This document shows, piece by piece, positions 18,402 to 25,959 of a stretch of DNA of 32,214 bases; positions within the stretch are counted from its first letter, which is position 1; each line of letters begins with the position of its first letter. Source of the stretch: Pseudomonadota bacterium (lineage in GTDB: Bacteria; Myxococcota_A; UBA9042; GCA-2863065); the NCBI GenBank assembly GCA_005776725.1, contig SXOO01000169.1:1-32214 (forward strand), written 5' to 3'. The notes under the pieces were generated by a model. It was not told the origin of the DNA. It did no database searches and worked only from the letters and a program-made list of their open reading frames with translations. The position numbers and the translations under genes were made by a program.

Positions 18402-20720
18402 CTAGCCGCGGTGTATCGCCAGCGAGATCGTCGACGGACCGCCAGCTGCGCGGAAGACCAGCGCCTTCAGCGCGCCCTCGCAGCCCCCCAAGTCCCCGAG
18501 GCTGGCACCATCGAGGCGCACCGACACCACGCGACCGCTGGCGTCTACTGCGATCTCCAGAGTCCCCGAGCCCTGCCCCGTGAGGCAGAAGAGGGCGCGA
18601 CGGAGCTGAGCGACCATTCCCCGAGCGTCGGCCGCGGTGAGCGCACCCGACACCTGCGAGACCTGCACCACCATGTGTAGGGCGGTGGGCGCGTCTTCCC
18701 TCTTGTCACCGCCCTTCATGGCTTCACTGGGACGGACCCGGCGAACCGGTGCCGCTGCCGGTGGCCCGATCCTTCCGGTCGCCACGCCACCCCCGCCGGA
18801 GCCACTTCCCCGGAGCATCAGCCCCTGCACCACGGGCATGGCCACCGTCTCAGGGATGGCGGTGTCCTCAACGCCGAGCGGCAGCGGCAGGGGCTGGGGC
18901 ACCTCCACGGGCGTCCCGTCGGAGCGCACGCGCTGATCAACCGCGATGAAGCTCGTGTATGCGGTGAGGATCCCGTAACGGAGGCCCAGGGCCGTAATCG
19001 CTGGCTTCAGCGCCTCGCGATTGCCGAACTGCTGGTTGTCGGCGAGGCGCGCCACCTTGTGCCGCGCCCACAGCACCCGGAGCGCCTCGTTGTCCGCGTC
19101 TGGGCGGACCGCTCCCGCGTCGATGAGCCGGGTCACGGGCCCCTGTCCCGAGTGGCCGCTCACCACGATCCGTCCCTTCGGCGTCCCCCGGTACTTGCCG
19201 AACACCACCACGGGCCGCTCGGCGAAGAGGTCCGGTACGGCCTCGGGCTCCACGTCGTAGGCGTCGAAGCCCTCGAACGCCACCTTCACGCGGGTGAGCG
19301 CGGGCGTGGCGATCATCTTCTGCAGTCGGCCCACCTCACGGGTCACGTCGTCGGGGCCGAGGACCACGAACGGCTCCCCAGCGCCGGCGCGGGCGAGCCC
19401 GTCGATGAGGTGACGGTTGACGCTGGTGCCGATCCCGAACGCGAACAGGCTCGCCTTGCCGAGGTTCTTCGCGACCAGGTCGAAGGCCTCGGCCTCGACC
19501 GACACGTAGCCGTCGGTGACCACGACGAAGACGCGCGCCATGTCGTCCGCCGCCGGTAGCGACAGGGCCTTCTTCAGCGCGGGGACGATCTCGGTCCCGC
19601 CCCCTCCGGCGTACCGCGACATGAAGGCCAGGCCCTTCGAGACGTTCTGAGGAGTGGCGGGCAGGCTCCGATCGGCGAGGGTGTCGCTCCCGCCGGAGAA
19701 CGTGAGGATGTTGTACTGGTCCTTCGAGTCGAGCCCGGCGAGCAGGTCGTTCATCAGGTCCTTCGCGGTGTTGATCGGGAAGCCGTGCATCGAGCCCGAC
19801 ACGTCCACGATGAACACGTACTCCCGCGGGGGGACCGCGGCGTCGTCCACCACCTTCGGCGGCTGGACGTTGAGCAGGAAGAACTGCTCGTCGCCCGGCT
19901 CGTGCCCGGGAAACAGGATCAGCCCAGAGCTCATCGCGTCACCGCGGAGGGCATAACGGACCACGAAGTCGGCGTTGCCCAGGGCCTCCCCGTCGCGCGG
20001 CGCGGTCTTGGCGCGCGTCCCGTCGATCCGGGTGTCGATCCGGTGCGACGGCGAGGTCACGCCGATCACAGGAACACCGGCGTCGATGGTCACCGTGGCG
20101 TCCCAATCGAACGGGGCCGCCTGCCCGGCGCGCAGGTGGGCGGTGGCGGGCATGGACGGGGTCTTCGCGGTAGCTCCTCCCGTGTAACGCGGACCCACAA
20201 CGCCCGGGATCACCACCTCGTACTCGCCGTCGACTGACTCGAGCAGCTCGGCGTAGTCCAGCTCCACGTCGATGACGTCTCCTGGGAGGATGTTGGCCAC
20301 TCGCATCGTGAACACGTTGGGGCGATCCTGCTCGAGGAGGCTCGCCGTCTTGCCCTCGGCCTTCGCCGCGTCGTAGGCCTTCCGGGCCTTCTCCTTCTCG
20401 TCGATCCGAGCGCGGACGACGCGGTCGCCGATCCGCATCACCAAGGCGTGCACTGCGGAGCGGTGCGTGCCTGGAAACACGTAGACGGCCTCGATGGGGG
20501 TCTTGCCGCGATTCCGGTAGCGCTGCTTCACCACCGCGTTGGCGACCACCCCAGCCACGGTCACGTCAGTGCGTGTGGACTCGAGCGGCAGACCCTCGAT
20601 GCCCTCGCCCGCGGGAGACGCGAAGTACGGGGCCTGGGCTCTGCCTGGAGGCGCGGCGGCGGCCACGGCTCCAACGCTGAGCGCCACGATCTGAATGAAC
20701 AGGGACGGTCGAATCCACAC
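18402..20720 (-). CDS. Secreted VIT and VWA domain protein with AgmX/PglI-like C-terminal domain
   Basis: 772 aa from GTG at 20720. A perfect AAGGAGG (20727-20733) 6 nt upstream and a following signal peptide (WIRPSLFIQIVALSVGAVAAAA) decide this start; longer in-frame readings run into a repeat element. Residues ~35-165 are a VIT (vault/inter-alpha-trypsin) domain with the KQRYRNRGKTPIEAVYVFPG block. Residues ~298-470 are a von Willebrand A domain with a MIDAS metal site, D-V-S-G-S around residue 304, plus the TDGYVS step. A Gly/Pro-rich spacer leads to a C-terminal ~80-residue domain (CLTGQGSGTLEIAVDASG ... CEGALKALVF) that resembles the AgmX/PglI C-terminal domain of myxobacteria. VIT/VWA proteins mediate adhesion or complex assembly. 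Export to the periplasm or surface is expected. The leader holds two structured elements described separately. Confidence 0.9.
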   Translation of the reverse strand: MWIRPSLFIQIVALSVGAVAAAAPPGRAQAPYFASPAGEGIEGLPLESTRTDVTVAGVVANAVVKQRYRNRGKTPIEAVYVFPGTHRSAVHALVMRIGDRVVRARIDEKEKARKAYDAAKAEGKTASLLEQDRPNVFTMRVANILPGDVIDVELDYAELLESVDGEYEVVIPGVVGPRYTGGATAKTPSMPATAHLRAGQAAPFDWDATVTIDAGVPVIGVTSPSHRIDTRIDGTRAKTAPRDGEALGNADFVVRYALRGDAMSSGLILFPGHEPGDEQFFLLNVQPPKVVDDAAVPPREYVFIVDVSGSMHGFPINTAKDLMNDLLAGLDSKDQYNILTFSGGSDTLADRSLPATPQNVSKGLAFMSRYAGGGGTEIVPALKKALSLPAADDMARVFVVVTDGYVSVEAEAFDLVAKNLGKASLFAFGIGTSVNRHLIDGLARAGAGEPFVVLGPDDVTREVGRLQKMIATPALTRVKVAFEGFDAYDVEPEAVPDLFAERPVVVFGKYRGTPKGRIVVSGHSGQGPVTRLIDAGAVRPDADNEALRVLWARHKVARLADNQQFGNREALKPAITALGLRYGILTAYTSFIAVDQRVRSDGTPVEVPQPLPLPLGVEDTAIPETVAMPVVQGLMLRGSGSGGGGVATGRIGPPAAAPVRRVRPSEAMKGGDKREDAPTALHMVVQVSQVSGALTAADARGMVAQLRRALFCLTGQGSGTLEIAVDASGRVVSVRLDGASLGDLGGCEGALKALVFRAAGGPSTISLAIHRG

Positions 20721-20726
20721 GGCGAG

Positions 20727-20733
20727 CCTCCTT
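20727..20733 (-). promoter_or_regulatory. Strong Shine-Dalgarno of the VIT/VWA gene
   Basis: AAGGAGG on the minus strand, 6 nt before the GTG at 20720. It is the best ribosome-binding site in the window and fixes the start of the gene well inside the longest open frame. Confidence 0.85.
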
Positions 20734-20743
20734 CGGGGCGGTG

Positions 20744-20767
20744 AGCGCGGGTCGGCGGACCCGCGCT
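20744..20767 (-). promoter_or_regulatory. Perfect 10-bp hairpin just upstream of the VIT/VWA Shine-Dalgarno
   Basis: On the minus strand AGCGCGGGTC and GACCCGCGCT pair perfectly across a CGCC loop. The stem ends 10 nt before the Shine-Dalgarno. It could be an attenuator, a 5' stabiliser or part of a leader regulator together with the 66-bp element immediately upstream. Confidence 0.6.
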
Positions 20768-20774
20768 GGAATTC

Positions 20775-20840
20775 ATGTTGGGGCCGGGGCAGCAGAGCTC
20801 CCCGGCCCGGTTCACCTCCGCGCTGCCGCGCTCCGGTGAA
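20775..20840 (-). repeat. 66-bp two-hairpin repeat element, copy A (VIT/VWA leader)
   Basis: Read on the minus strand, TTCACC/GGTGAA arms enclose a 3x3 internal loop and a GCGC/GCGC stem with a GGCA loop. A second hairpin follows, with a 9-bp GGGCCGGGG/CCCCGGCCC stem, a bulged G and an AGC/GCT step closed by a TCT loop; the element ends CAACAT. It is 63/66 identical to the copy at 32041-32106. It lies 55 nt upstream of the GTG start of the VIT/VWA gene and in the same orientation, so it is probably transcribed in the leader. Confidence 0.85.
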
Positions 20841-21028
20841 ATGCGCGCGGGCCAACGCCGCGCCATGCCGGTAACGCACGGGACACTCGAGCGATCTGCC
20901 GGCGTCGGAAAACGCGAGTCCCGCGCGGTGGCTTCACGCGCCAAGCGCCTTCGAGTATTTTGCCAGCGGCCCACGGGGCACGGCGACTCGCGCGCAGTGA
21001 CCCAAAGACACCGGGCCGTGAGGTTCAC

Positions 21029-21424
21029 ATGCTCCGTCGCTTGCTCTTCCTGGCACCGCTCGCCCTCGCGCCGCTCTTCGGACCGGGCTGCCATCCCCCT
21101 CCGGGTCAGGGTGGTGGGGTCGGCAGCGGTGACGGCGCAGCGCGTATCACGGTGGTGGCTCTGGACGTCGACGGCCGTGTCGACCGCCGGCGCGTCGCTG
21201 ACGCGGTCGATGGCGCAGCGCGCTCGGTTCAGTGCGGGAGGGTCGTCGGCACCGCCACGCTGATCGCGCGGATCGGCAACGATGGCCGCGTCGCTCGGCT
21301 CGACATGCCCGAGGAGTCGGGTGGGCTCTACGCGGGGCGCTGCGTCATCCCGCAGCTGCGCGAGGCGCTCTCTGGCGCGGCCCCGGCTGGGACGCGGCTC
21401 GTCATCCGTATCCGGGCCGACTAG
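21029..21424 (+). CDS. Small putative lipoprotein with AgmX/PglI-like C-terminal domain
   Basis: 131 aa from ATG at 21029. The N-terminus MLRRLLFLAPLALAP with a Cys at residue 22 (FGPGC) is a lipoprotein-like signal; the lipobox is imperfect. After a Gly-rich spacer the last ~90 residues have the layout of the VIT/VWA protein's C-terminal domain next door: a Cys (VQCG), a strand pair around IARIGNDGRVARLDM, a second Cys (GRCVIPQLREAL) and a final T-x-L-V-I-R-I strand. The paired Cys and the DGRV turn fit the AgmX/PglI type domain. It is divergent from the VIT/VWA gene, so the two may be related by duplication. Envelope location is expected, function unknown. Confidence 0.72.
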   Translation: MLRRLLFLAPLALAPLFGPGCHPPPGQGGGVGSGDGAARITVVALDVDGRVDRRRVADAVDGAARSVQCGRVVGTATLIARIGNDGRVARLDMPEESGGLYAGRCVIPQLREALSGAAPAGTRLVIRIRAD

Positions 21425-21619
21425 CGCCAAGAGACTCGCGTCCGCCACCGCCCTCCCCCCTCGGGCGCCGGCCACGCCGCGCCCCCGCAGCGTCGCCGTT
21501 GACACACTGGGCCCCTCGTTCGCGGGCGCACTGACACAAGGCCGTTCGCTGCTTGCCCAGTGCTCCTGTGCACGCGGGCGTCGGTCGTGCCGGCACGTCG
21601 TTTGCTTCTGGTGAGTTCT

Positions 21620-24133
21620 GTGACCTCCGTCGCCCCCAACACCCCACCCCGCCGCGTACTGCGCCGCCTCCTGCTGGGCGCTTTGGGCCTGCTCGTCCTC
21701 GGCGGAATCCTGGTGTGGCTCAGCGCGCCCTCCTGGCTCGCCGGAGAGCTGGTGCGCCGCCTTCAGAGCGCCGCCGAGGCCCGGGGGCTGCGAGCCACGG
21801 TGGCGAGAGTCGAGGTCGACCTTCTCGGCGAGGCGCGGCTGTTCGGCATCACGCTAGAGCGCCAGGGGGACCGTCTGACGGTTGACACCCTCACGGCGCG
21901 CTTCGACCCGCTGGCTTACTCGGCGAGCGACCCCTTCGAGGCCGTTCGCGGGCTCCACGTCGGCTCCGTAGCCGTCACCCTCGCCACGCTCGACAGGAGT
22001 CCAGCGCCGGCGCCGGCTGCCTCCCGAGACCCCAACGCCGAGGGCGGGCGGTCGGAGACCCTGCGCCGGGCGCTGACCTGGCTGGACTCGCCGTTCTCGC
22101 TTCGGGTGGAGGGTCCGCTGCCCGGTGTTGGTGTGGCCGAGCTCCTCTCGGCCGAGGTCCGCGTTGCCCTCCACGGCTACCGCCTCGAGGTGAACGCTGA
22201 GGGCCGCGTAGACGCCCGCGTGGCCACGGTTGTGCATCCGGGACTCTCGGTCGGCGACGCCACTTCCCTTACTGGCCGCGCGCTGCTCGAGGCCCAGTGG
22301 CCGCTCCGGCTCGGCGACGCCGCCTTGCGCCTCTGGATCGACGACGGCCCTCGCTTCACGCTGCGGCACGGCGAACGCTCAGCCGAGGTCACGGGGCTTC
22401 GGGAGGCCACCGTCAGCGCGGCGGGCATCAGCCTCTCGCCACTCGCGGTCACCAGCGTCTGCGCCCCCGGGGAGGCCGGCACCTGCGCGCTCCGCGCGTC
22501 CCGAGCCAGCCTCGCCCTCGTCGGGGGTCTCCCAGACGCGCTCACCCTCTGGGATGTGGAGGCCTCGGCCCCGGCCGGTCTGCTACCGGCAGCGCTCGAG
22601 CCGGTCCTCGAGGCGAAGCGACTCGAGGTGCACCTGGACCCAGACCCGACCGGCGCTCGGCCCACTTGGCGCGCGCTCCAGGCATTGGGCCTCAGCGTGA
22701 CGGCGCACGGTCAGCGCTTCGGCCTCGACGCCGCGCGCCTCTCCCCGACGAGCGATGGTTACCTCGTGGCACTCTCGGGTCGCTTCGGTCCGGCCACGTC
22801 GGTCGACGCGCACGACGGCGTTTCTCTCCCAAGGCTCACGGGTCAGATCCGGGTCGACCGCGATCTGCGGCCAACCACTGCCACATTGGACCTGAGCAAC
22901 GTCGGGATCGCCTTCGACCCCACGGGCGTGACGCGTACGCTGGCCGTCTCACCCGCGAGCCGAGCAGACCTCCACCTCGAGGCGCGGCTCGAGCCAGACG
23001 GCCGCATCGTGGCCCAGGGCACCGCCGCGCTCCGCGACCTGGTGCTGCAGCACTGGCGCATCGCCGAGCTCCCCGTAGGCCCGATCGAGGCGGCCATGGG
23101 CTTCGACCTCGTCGTGGACCCCGCCCGGGAGACCGCCCGCTTCGTGGCCAGCCCGGTCGCGGTTGGGGGCGCACGCGCGGTGGTCGCCCTGTCCCTCGAC
23201 GGCTTCGACCCGCGCAGCGCCCGTTTCACGGTGGATCTCGACGTGCCGGATCAAGACTGCCAGGCCCTGGCCGACGCGATCCCGGAGACCCTGACGCGGA
23301 CGATCGGCCGAGTGACGGCGCGTGGTACGGCGGCTGGCAGGGCCTACCTGTCCGTGGACCTCGCGCACGCCGAGTCTCTGGACTTCACGGTCCAAGGCGA
23401 CATCGAGCAGTGTCAGCTGGTGAGCCTCGGCCCCGTGGTGGATCCGAAGCTCGCAAGCCTCACCGGCCGCTTCAAGCACACCCCGGTGGTGGATGGGGAG
23501 ATCGTGGGCCCTCGCGTGGGCCCCGGGACCCGCAGCTTCGTGAAGCTCTCCAAGATCCCGATGTTCGTCCGGCAGGCCGCGCTCAGCACCGAGGACGGCG
23601 GCTTCTACAAGCACGACGGCCTCAAGGAGAGCCTCGTCCGGGGCGCGCTGAAGCTCAACTTCGAGCACCGCCGCTACGTGTACGGGGGGAGCACCATCAC
23701 GCAACAGCTGGTGAAGAACCTCTTCCTCACGCGGAAGAAGAACATCGCTCGCAAGCTGGAGGAGGCCATCATCGCCACCGCCGTGGAGCGCACTTTGACC
23801 AAGGACCGCATCTTGGAGCTGTACCTGAACTGCATCGAGTACGGCCCCAAGATCTGGGGGATCGGCAACGCCTCGAAGGCGTACTTCGCGAAGAACGCCG
23901 AGGATCTCCTGCCGCTGGAGGGCGCGTGGTTGATGGCGATCAAGCCTTACCCCGTCCATGCCTATTACGTGGCCCGGGACCGCAAGTGGAACGAGCGCTG
24001 GGTGTCCCGGATGCGGGGGGTCATGGAGAAGCTGGTCCGACGCGGCGCCCTTCCGCCGGAAGCGCTCGACGGCGTCGGGCCTGAGTACCGACCGGACTTC
24101 ATCGGTCTGCGCCGCATTGCCGTGGCCCCGTAG
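21620..24133 (+). CDS. AsmA-like domain fused to GT51 peptidoglycan glycosyltransferase
   Basis: 837 aa from GTG at 21620 (upstream GTG codons at 21560 and 21611 are alternatives; no site has a convincing Shine-Dalgarno). A basic N-terminus and one transmembrane helix (about residues 13-34) place the rest in the periplasm. Residues ~40-620 are repetitive beta-rich sequence typical of AsmA-like/DUF-type translocation or envelope-transport proteins. The C-terminal ~190 residues are a complete glycosyltransferase 51 domain: catalytic Glu658 in STEDGGFYKHDG, G689-G-S-T-I-T-Q-Q, the RKLEEAI step and ILELYLNCIEYG. GT51 polymerises lipid II into glycan strands. No transpeptidase domain follows, as in monofunctional MtgA, but the large N-terminal domain is unusual. 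The gene converges with the hydrolase gene after 20 nt. Confidence 0.88.
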   Translation: MTSVAPNTPPRRVLRRLLLGALGLLVLGGILVWLSAPSWLAGELVRRLQSAAEARGLRATVARVEVDLLGEARLFGITLERQGDRLTVDTLTARFDPLAYSASDPFEAVRGLHVGSVAVTLATLDRSPAPAPAASRDPNAEGGRSETLRRALTWLDSPFSLRVEGPLPGVGVAELLSAEVRVALHGYRLEVNAEGRVDARVATVVHPGLSVGDATSLTGRALLEAQWPLRLGDAALRLWIDDGPRFTLRHGERSAEVTGLREATVSAAGISLSPLAVTSVCAPGEAGTCALRASRASLALVGGLPDALTLWDVEASAPAGLLPAALEPVLEAKRLEVHLDPDPTGARPTWRALQALGLSVTAHGQRFGLDAARLSPTSDGYLVALSGRFGPATSVDAHDGVSLPRLTGQIRVDRDLRPTTATLDLSNVGIAFDPTGVTRTLAVSPASRADLHLEARLEPDGRIVAQGTAALRDLVLQHWRIAELPVGPIEAAMGFDLVVDPARETARFVASPVAVGGARAVVALSLDGFDPRSARFTVDLDVPDQDCQALADAIPETLTRTIGRVTARGTAAGRAYLSVDLAHAESLDFTVQGDIEQCQLVSLGPVVDPKLASLTGRFKHTPVVDGEIVGPRVGPGTRSFVKLSKIPMFVRQAALSTEDGGFYKHDGLKESLVRGALKLNFEHRRYVYGGSTITQQLVKNLFLTRKKNIARKLEEAIIATAVERTLTKDRILELYLNCIEYGPKIWGIGNASKAYFAKNAEDLLPLEGAWLMAIKPYPVHAYYVARDRKWNERWVSRMRGVMEKLVRRGALPPEALDGVGPEYRPDFIGLRRIAVAP

Positions 24134-24153
24134 CCGAGGGTGAGCGCGCGACC

Positions 24154-25011
24154 CTAGGGCGGGCTCCTCTGGGCGGCCGCGCCGCGACACCGCCCCCGCA
24201 ACACGCCGTCATGAAACAGCAGGAGGTCGATCATCGCGGGGCCCTTCGCGAAGCGCTTGTCGTGACGGCCAGGTAACACGCGCACCTCGGTGCTGACAGG
24301 GACCTTCGCGAGCGCCGCACCGAGCCGGAGGACATCCGGGCGGAACGGGTCGTGGGTGCTGGTGAGCAGGTTCACGACCGCCCCGGCCCGGGCGCGAGGC
24401 GCCGCGCGCAGCACCGCCGCGGGCCGCCTCACCGCGGCTTGCTGGGTCCCAACGGCGTCGAACTTCCCGGTGCCGAGGCCAAGGATCAGCGCGTGCCTCG
24501 CACCGAGCGAGATCCCGTCGATGCCCCGCCGCCCCGGGACGACGTTCAGCGTCCGCTCGGCCCAGGGCACCACGGTCTCGGTGACGTACCGCTCGAAGCG
24601 ACGGCTGTAGTCAACGGGCGCCGCGACCCCCACGAGGACCAGCCCGCCGAAGCCGCACGCCAAGCGCTGCCGATAGCCCTCGAGGTCGTCGCCCGTCACG
24701 AGCCCCTGGAACGACTCCGCGTCGAGCCGGCCGGACAGGACCGCCCGATACGCCGGGACGAGCCCGTAGCGCTCCACGTGCCCCGCGGCCCCGGCCTTGG
24801 CACCGCGGGCGAGCTCACCGAGCCCGGCGATCAGCACGACCAACGGCAACGGACCCTTGGCCTCCTTCGGACGCACCACAACGACGGGGCTCCCGCCCAC
24901 CTCGTAGTGCTCTACAGACACGTCGGGCGCCGAGGCGAACGCTCCCCGCGGCGCCGCGAGGGCGGTGACGGCAAGAACGAGGGAGAGAGGCTTGACGAGG
25001 GTCCACCGCAT
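24154..25011 (-). CDS. Secreted esterase-like alpha/beta hydrolase
   Basis: 285 aa from ATG at 25011 with a signal peptide (VKPLSLVLAVTALAAPRGAFA). The fold is suggested by the LPLVVLIAGLGELARG strand-turn near residue 60, the nucleophile elbow GISLGARHALI near residue 175 (GxSxG with Ser) and a late THDPFRPD / PGRHDKRF pair that could supply Asp and His. This layout is seen in esterase D-like enzymes that act on ester bonds. No substrate is indicated. The start is only 18 nt from that of the divergent BKACE gene. The signal peptide argues for the periplasm, whereas the neighbour is cytoplasmic, so a shared pathway is not evident. Confidence 0.7.
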   Translation of the reverse strand: MRWTLVKPLSLVLAVTALAAPRGAFASAPDVSVEHYEVGGSPVVVVRPKEAKGPLPLVVLIAGLGELARGAKAGAAGHVERYGLVPAYRAVLSGRLDAESFQGLVTGDDLEGYRQRLACGFGGLVLVGVAAPVDYSRRFERYVTETVVPWAERTLNVVPGRRGIDGISLGARHALILGLGTGKFDAVGTQQAAVRRPAAVLRAAPRARAGAVVNLLTSTHDPFRPDVLRLGAALAKVPVSTEVRVLPGRHDKRFAKGPAMIDLLLFHDGVLRGRCRGAAAQRSPP

Positions 25012-25029
25012 GCGGCTAGTGTCGCGCCC

Positions 25030-25959
25030 ATGAAGGCCGTCGTCACGTGTGCGCTCACTGGTGTCCTCACCGATCCGAAGGAACACGCCGTCCCGGTTAC
25101 GCCGGAGGAGATGGCCGCCGAGGCCCGACGGGCGATGGATGCTGGCGCGTCGATCGTGCACATCCACTTCCGCCGCCAGGAGCCCGGTATGGGGCGCCTC
25201 CCCTCGTGGGATCCGAAGGTGGCCAAGGACGTGTGCGACGCGATCCGGGCGGCTTGCCCGGGCCTGCTCCTCAACCTGACCACCGGCGTCATCGGGCCAG
25301 ACATCTCGGGCGCGGTGGCCTGCCTCGAGGCAGTGCGCCCGGAGATGGCGGCGCTCAACGCCGGCAGCCTCAACTACCTCAAGGCTCGCTCGGGGGGCCG
25401 CGGGTGGGCTTGGCCGCCGATGCTGTTCGACAACCCCGTCGAGAAGATCAAGGGCTTCGCGGACGCCATGGCGCGCCTCGAGATCATCCCGGAGTGCGAG
25501 TGCTTCGACACCGGGATCCTGCGGAGCGTGGGCCTCTTCCTGGAGGTGGGCCTCCTCCAGGCGCCCGCGCACGTCTCGCTGGTGATGGGCGTGGCCAGCG
25601 GGATGCCGAACAAGCCCGAGTGGCTGCCGTTGCTCCACGCCGAGATGCCACCCGGGGCCGAGTGGCAGACGATCGCCATCGGCCGCTCGGAGGTCTGGGA
25701 TCTGCATCGCCGCACGGCCGAGCTGGGCGGCAACCTCCGCACTGGCCTGGAAGACACCTTCTATCTGCCCAATGGGGAGAAGGCGTCCTCCAACGGCGAG
25801 CTGGTCGCGGCGCTGGTCGCCTTGGCCCGCGAGGCGGGCAGAGAGATCGCGTCCCCCGAGGAGACGCGGGCGTGGCTCGCTTCGGGCGGGCGCGGGGACG
25901 CAGCCGGCCCCGCTCACAGTTCAGGCGCCCCGCAAGCGCTGGGCCGCGGCGCCGCGTGA
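25030..25959 (+). CDS. Beta-keto acid cleavage enzyme (BKACE, DUF849 family)
   Basis: 309 aa from ATG at 25030. Family landmarks are clear: VTCALTGVLT at the N-terminus, the zinc-binding H-x-H in GASIVHIHFR, LTTGVIGPDIS, PEMAALNAGSLNY, the ECECFDTG strand and PEWLPLLH. BKACE enzymes condense a beta-keto acid with acetyl-CoA to give acetoacetate and a new acyl-CoA; the best known, Kce, acts on 3-keto-5-aminohexanoate in lysine fermentation. The other lysine-fermentation genes are not in the window, so the substrate is open. Its stop overlaps the start of the CDF gene by 3-4 nt (GTGA), which means co-translation. It is divergent from an esterase-like gene across 18 bp. Confidence 0.9.
   Translation: MKAVVTCALTGVLTDPKEHAVPVTPEEMAAEARRAMDAGASIVHIHFRRQEPGMGRLPSWDPKVAKDVCDAIRAACPGLLLNLTTGVIGPDISGAVACLEAVRPEMAALNAGSLNYLKARSGGRGWAWPPMLFDNPVEKIKGFADAMARLEIIPECECFDTGILRSVGLFLEVGLLQAPAHVSLVMGVASGMPNKPEWLPLLHAEMPPGAEWQTIAIGRSEVWDLHRRTAELGGNLRTGLEDTFYLPNGEKASSNGELVAALVALAREAGREIASPEETRAWLASGGRGDAAGPAHSSGAPQALGRGAA

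Noticed and set aside
20721..20879. Upstream extension of the VIT/VWA frame
   Set aside because: It would translate the 66-bp repeat and the 10-bp hairpin, while AAGGAGG 6 nt before the GTG at 20720 and a signal peptide mark the true start.
22230..22262. Peptide MCIRDS in a shadow frame, which resembles translated transposase-adapter sequence
   Set aside because: The DNA there does not match the usual adapter mosaic end and lies in a normal coding frame of the GT51 fusion gene, so it is a coincidence and not adapter contamination.
22297..24084. 595-codon plus-strand frame inside the GT51 fusion gene
   Set aside because: Shadow frame, extremely Arg/Gly/Pro-rich, no motif; the other frame has complete GT51 motifs.
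24134..24153. Terminator between the GT51 fusion and esterase-like genes
   Set aside because: The 20-bp convergent gap has no inverted repeat worth reporting.
24352..25029. Upstream extension of the BKACE frame
   Set aside because: It runs antisense through the esterase-like gene. The ATG at 25030 begins the typical BKACE N-terminus.
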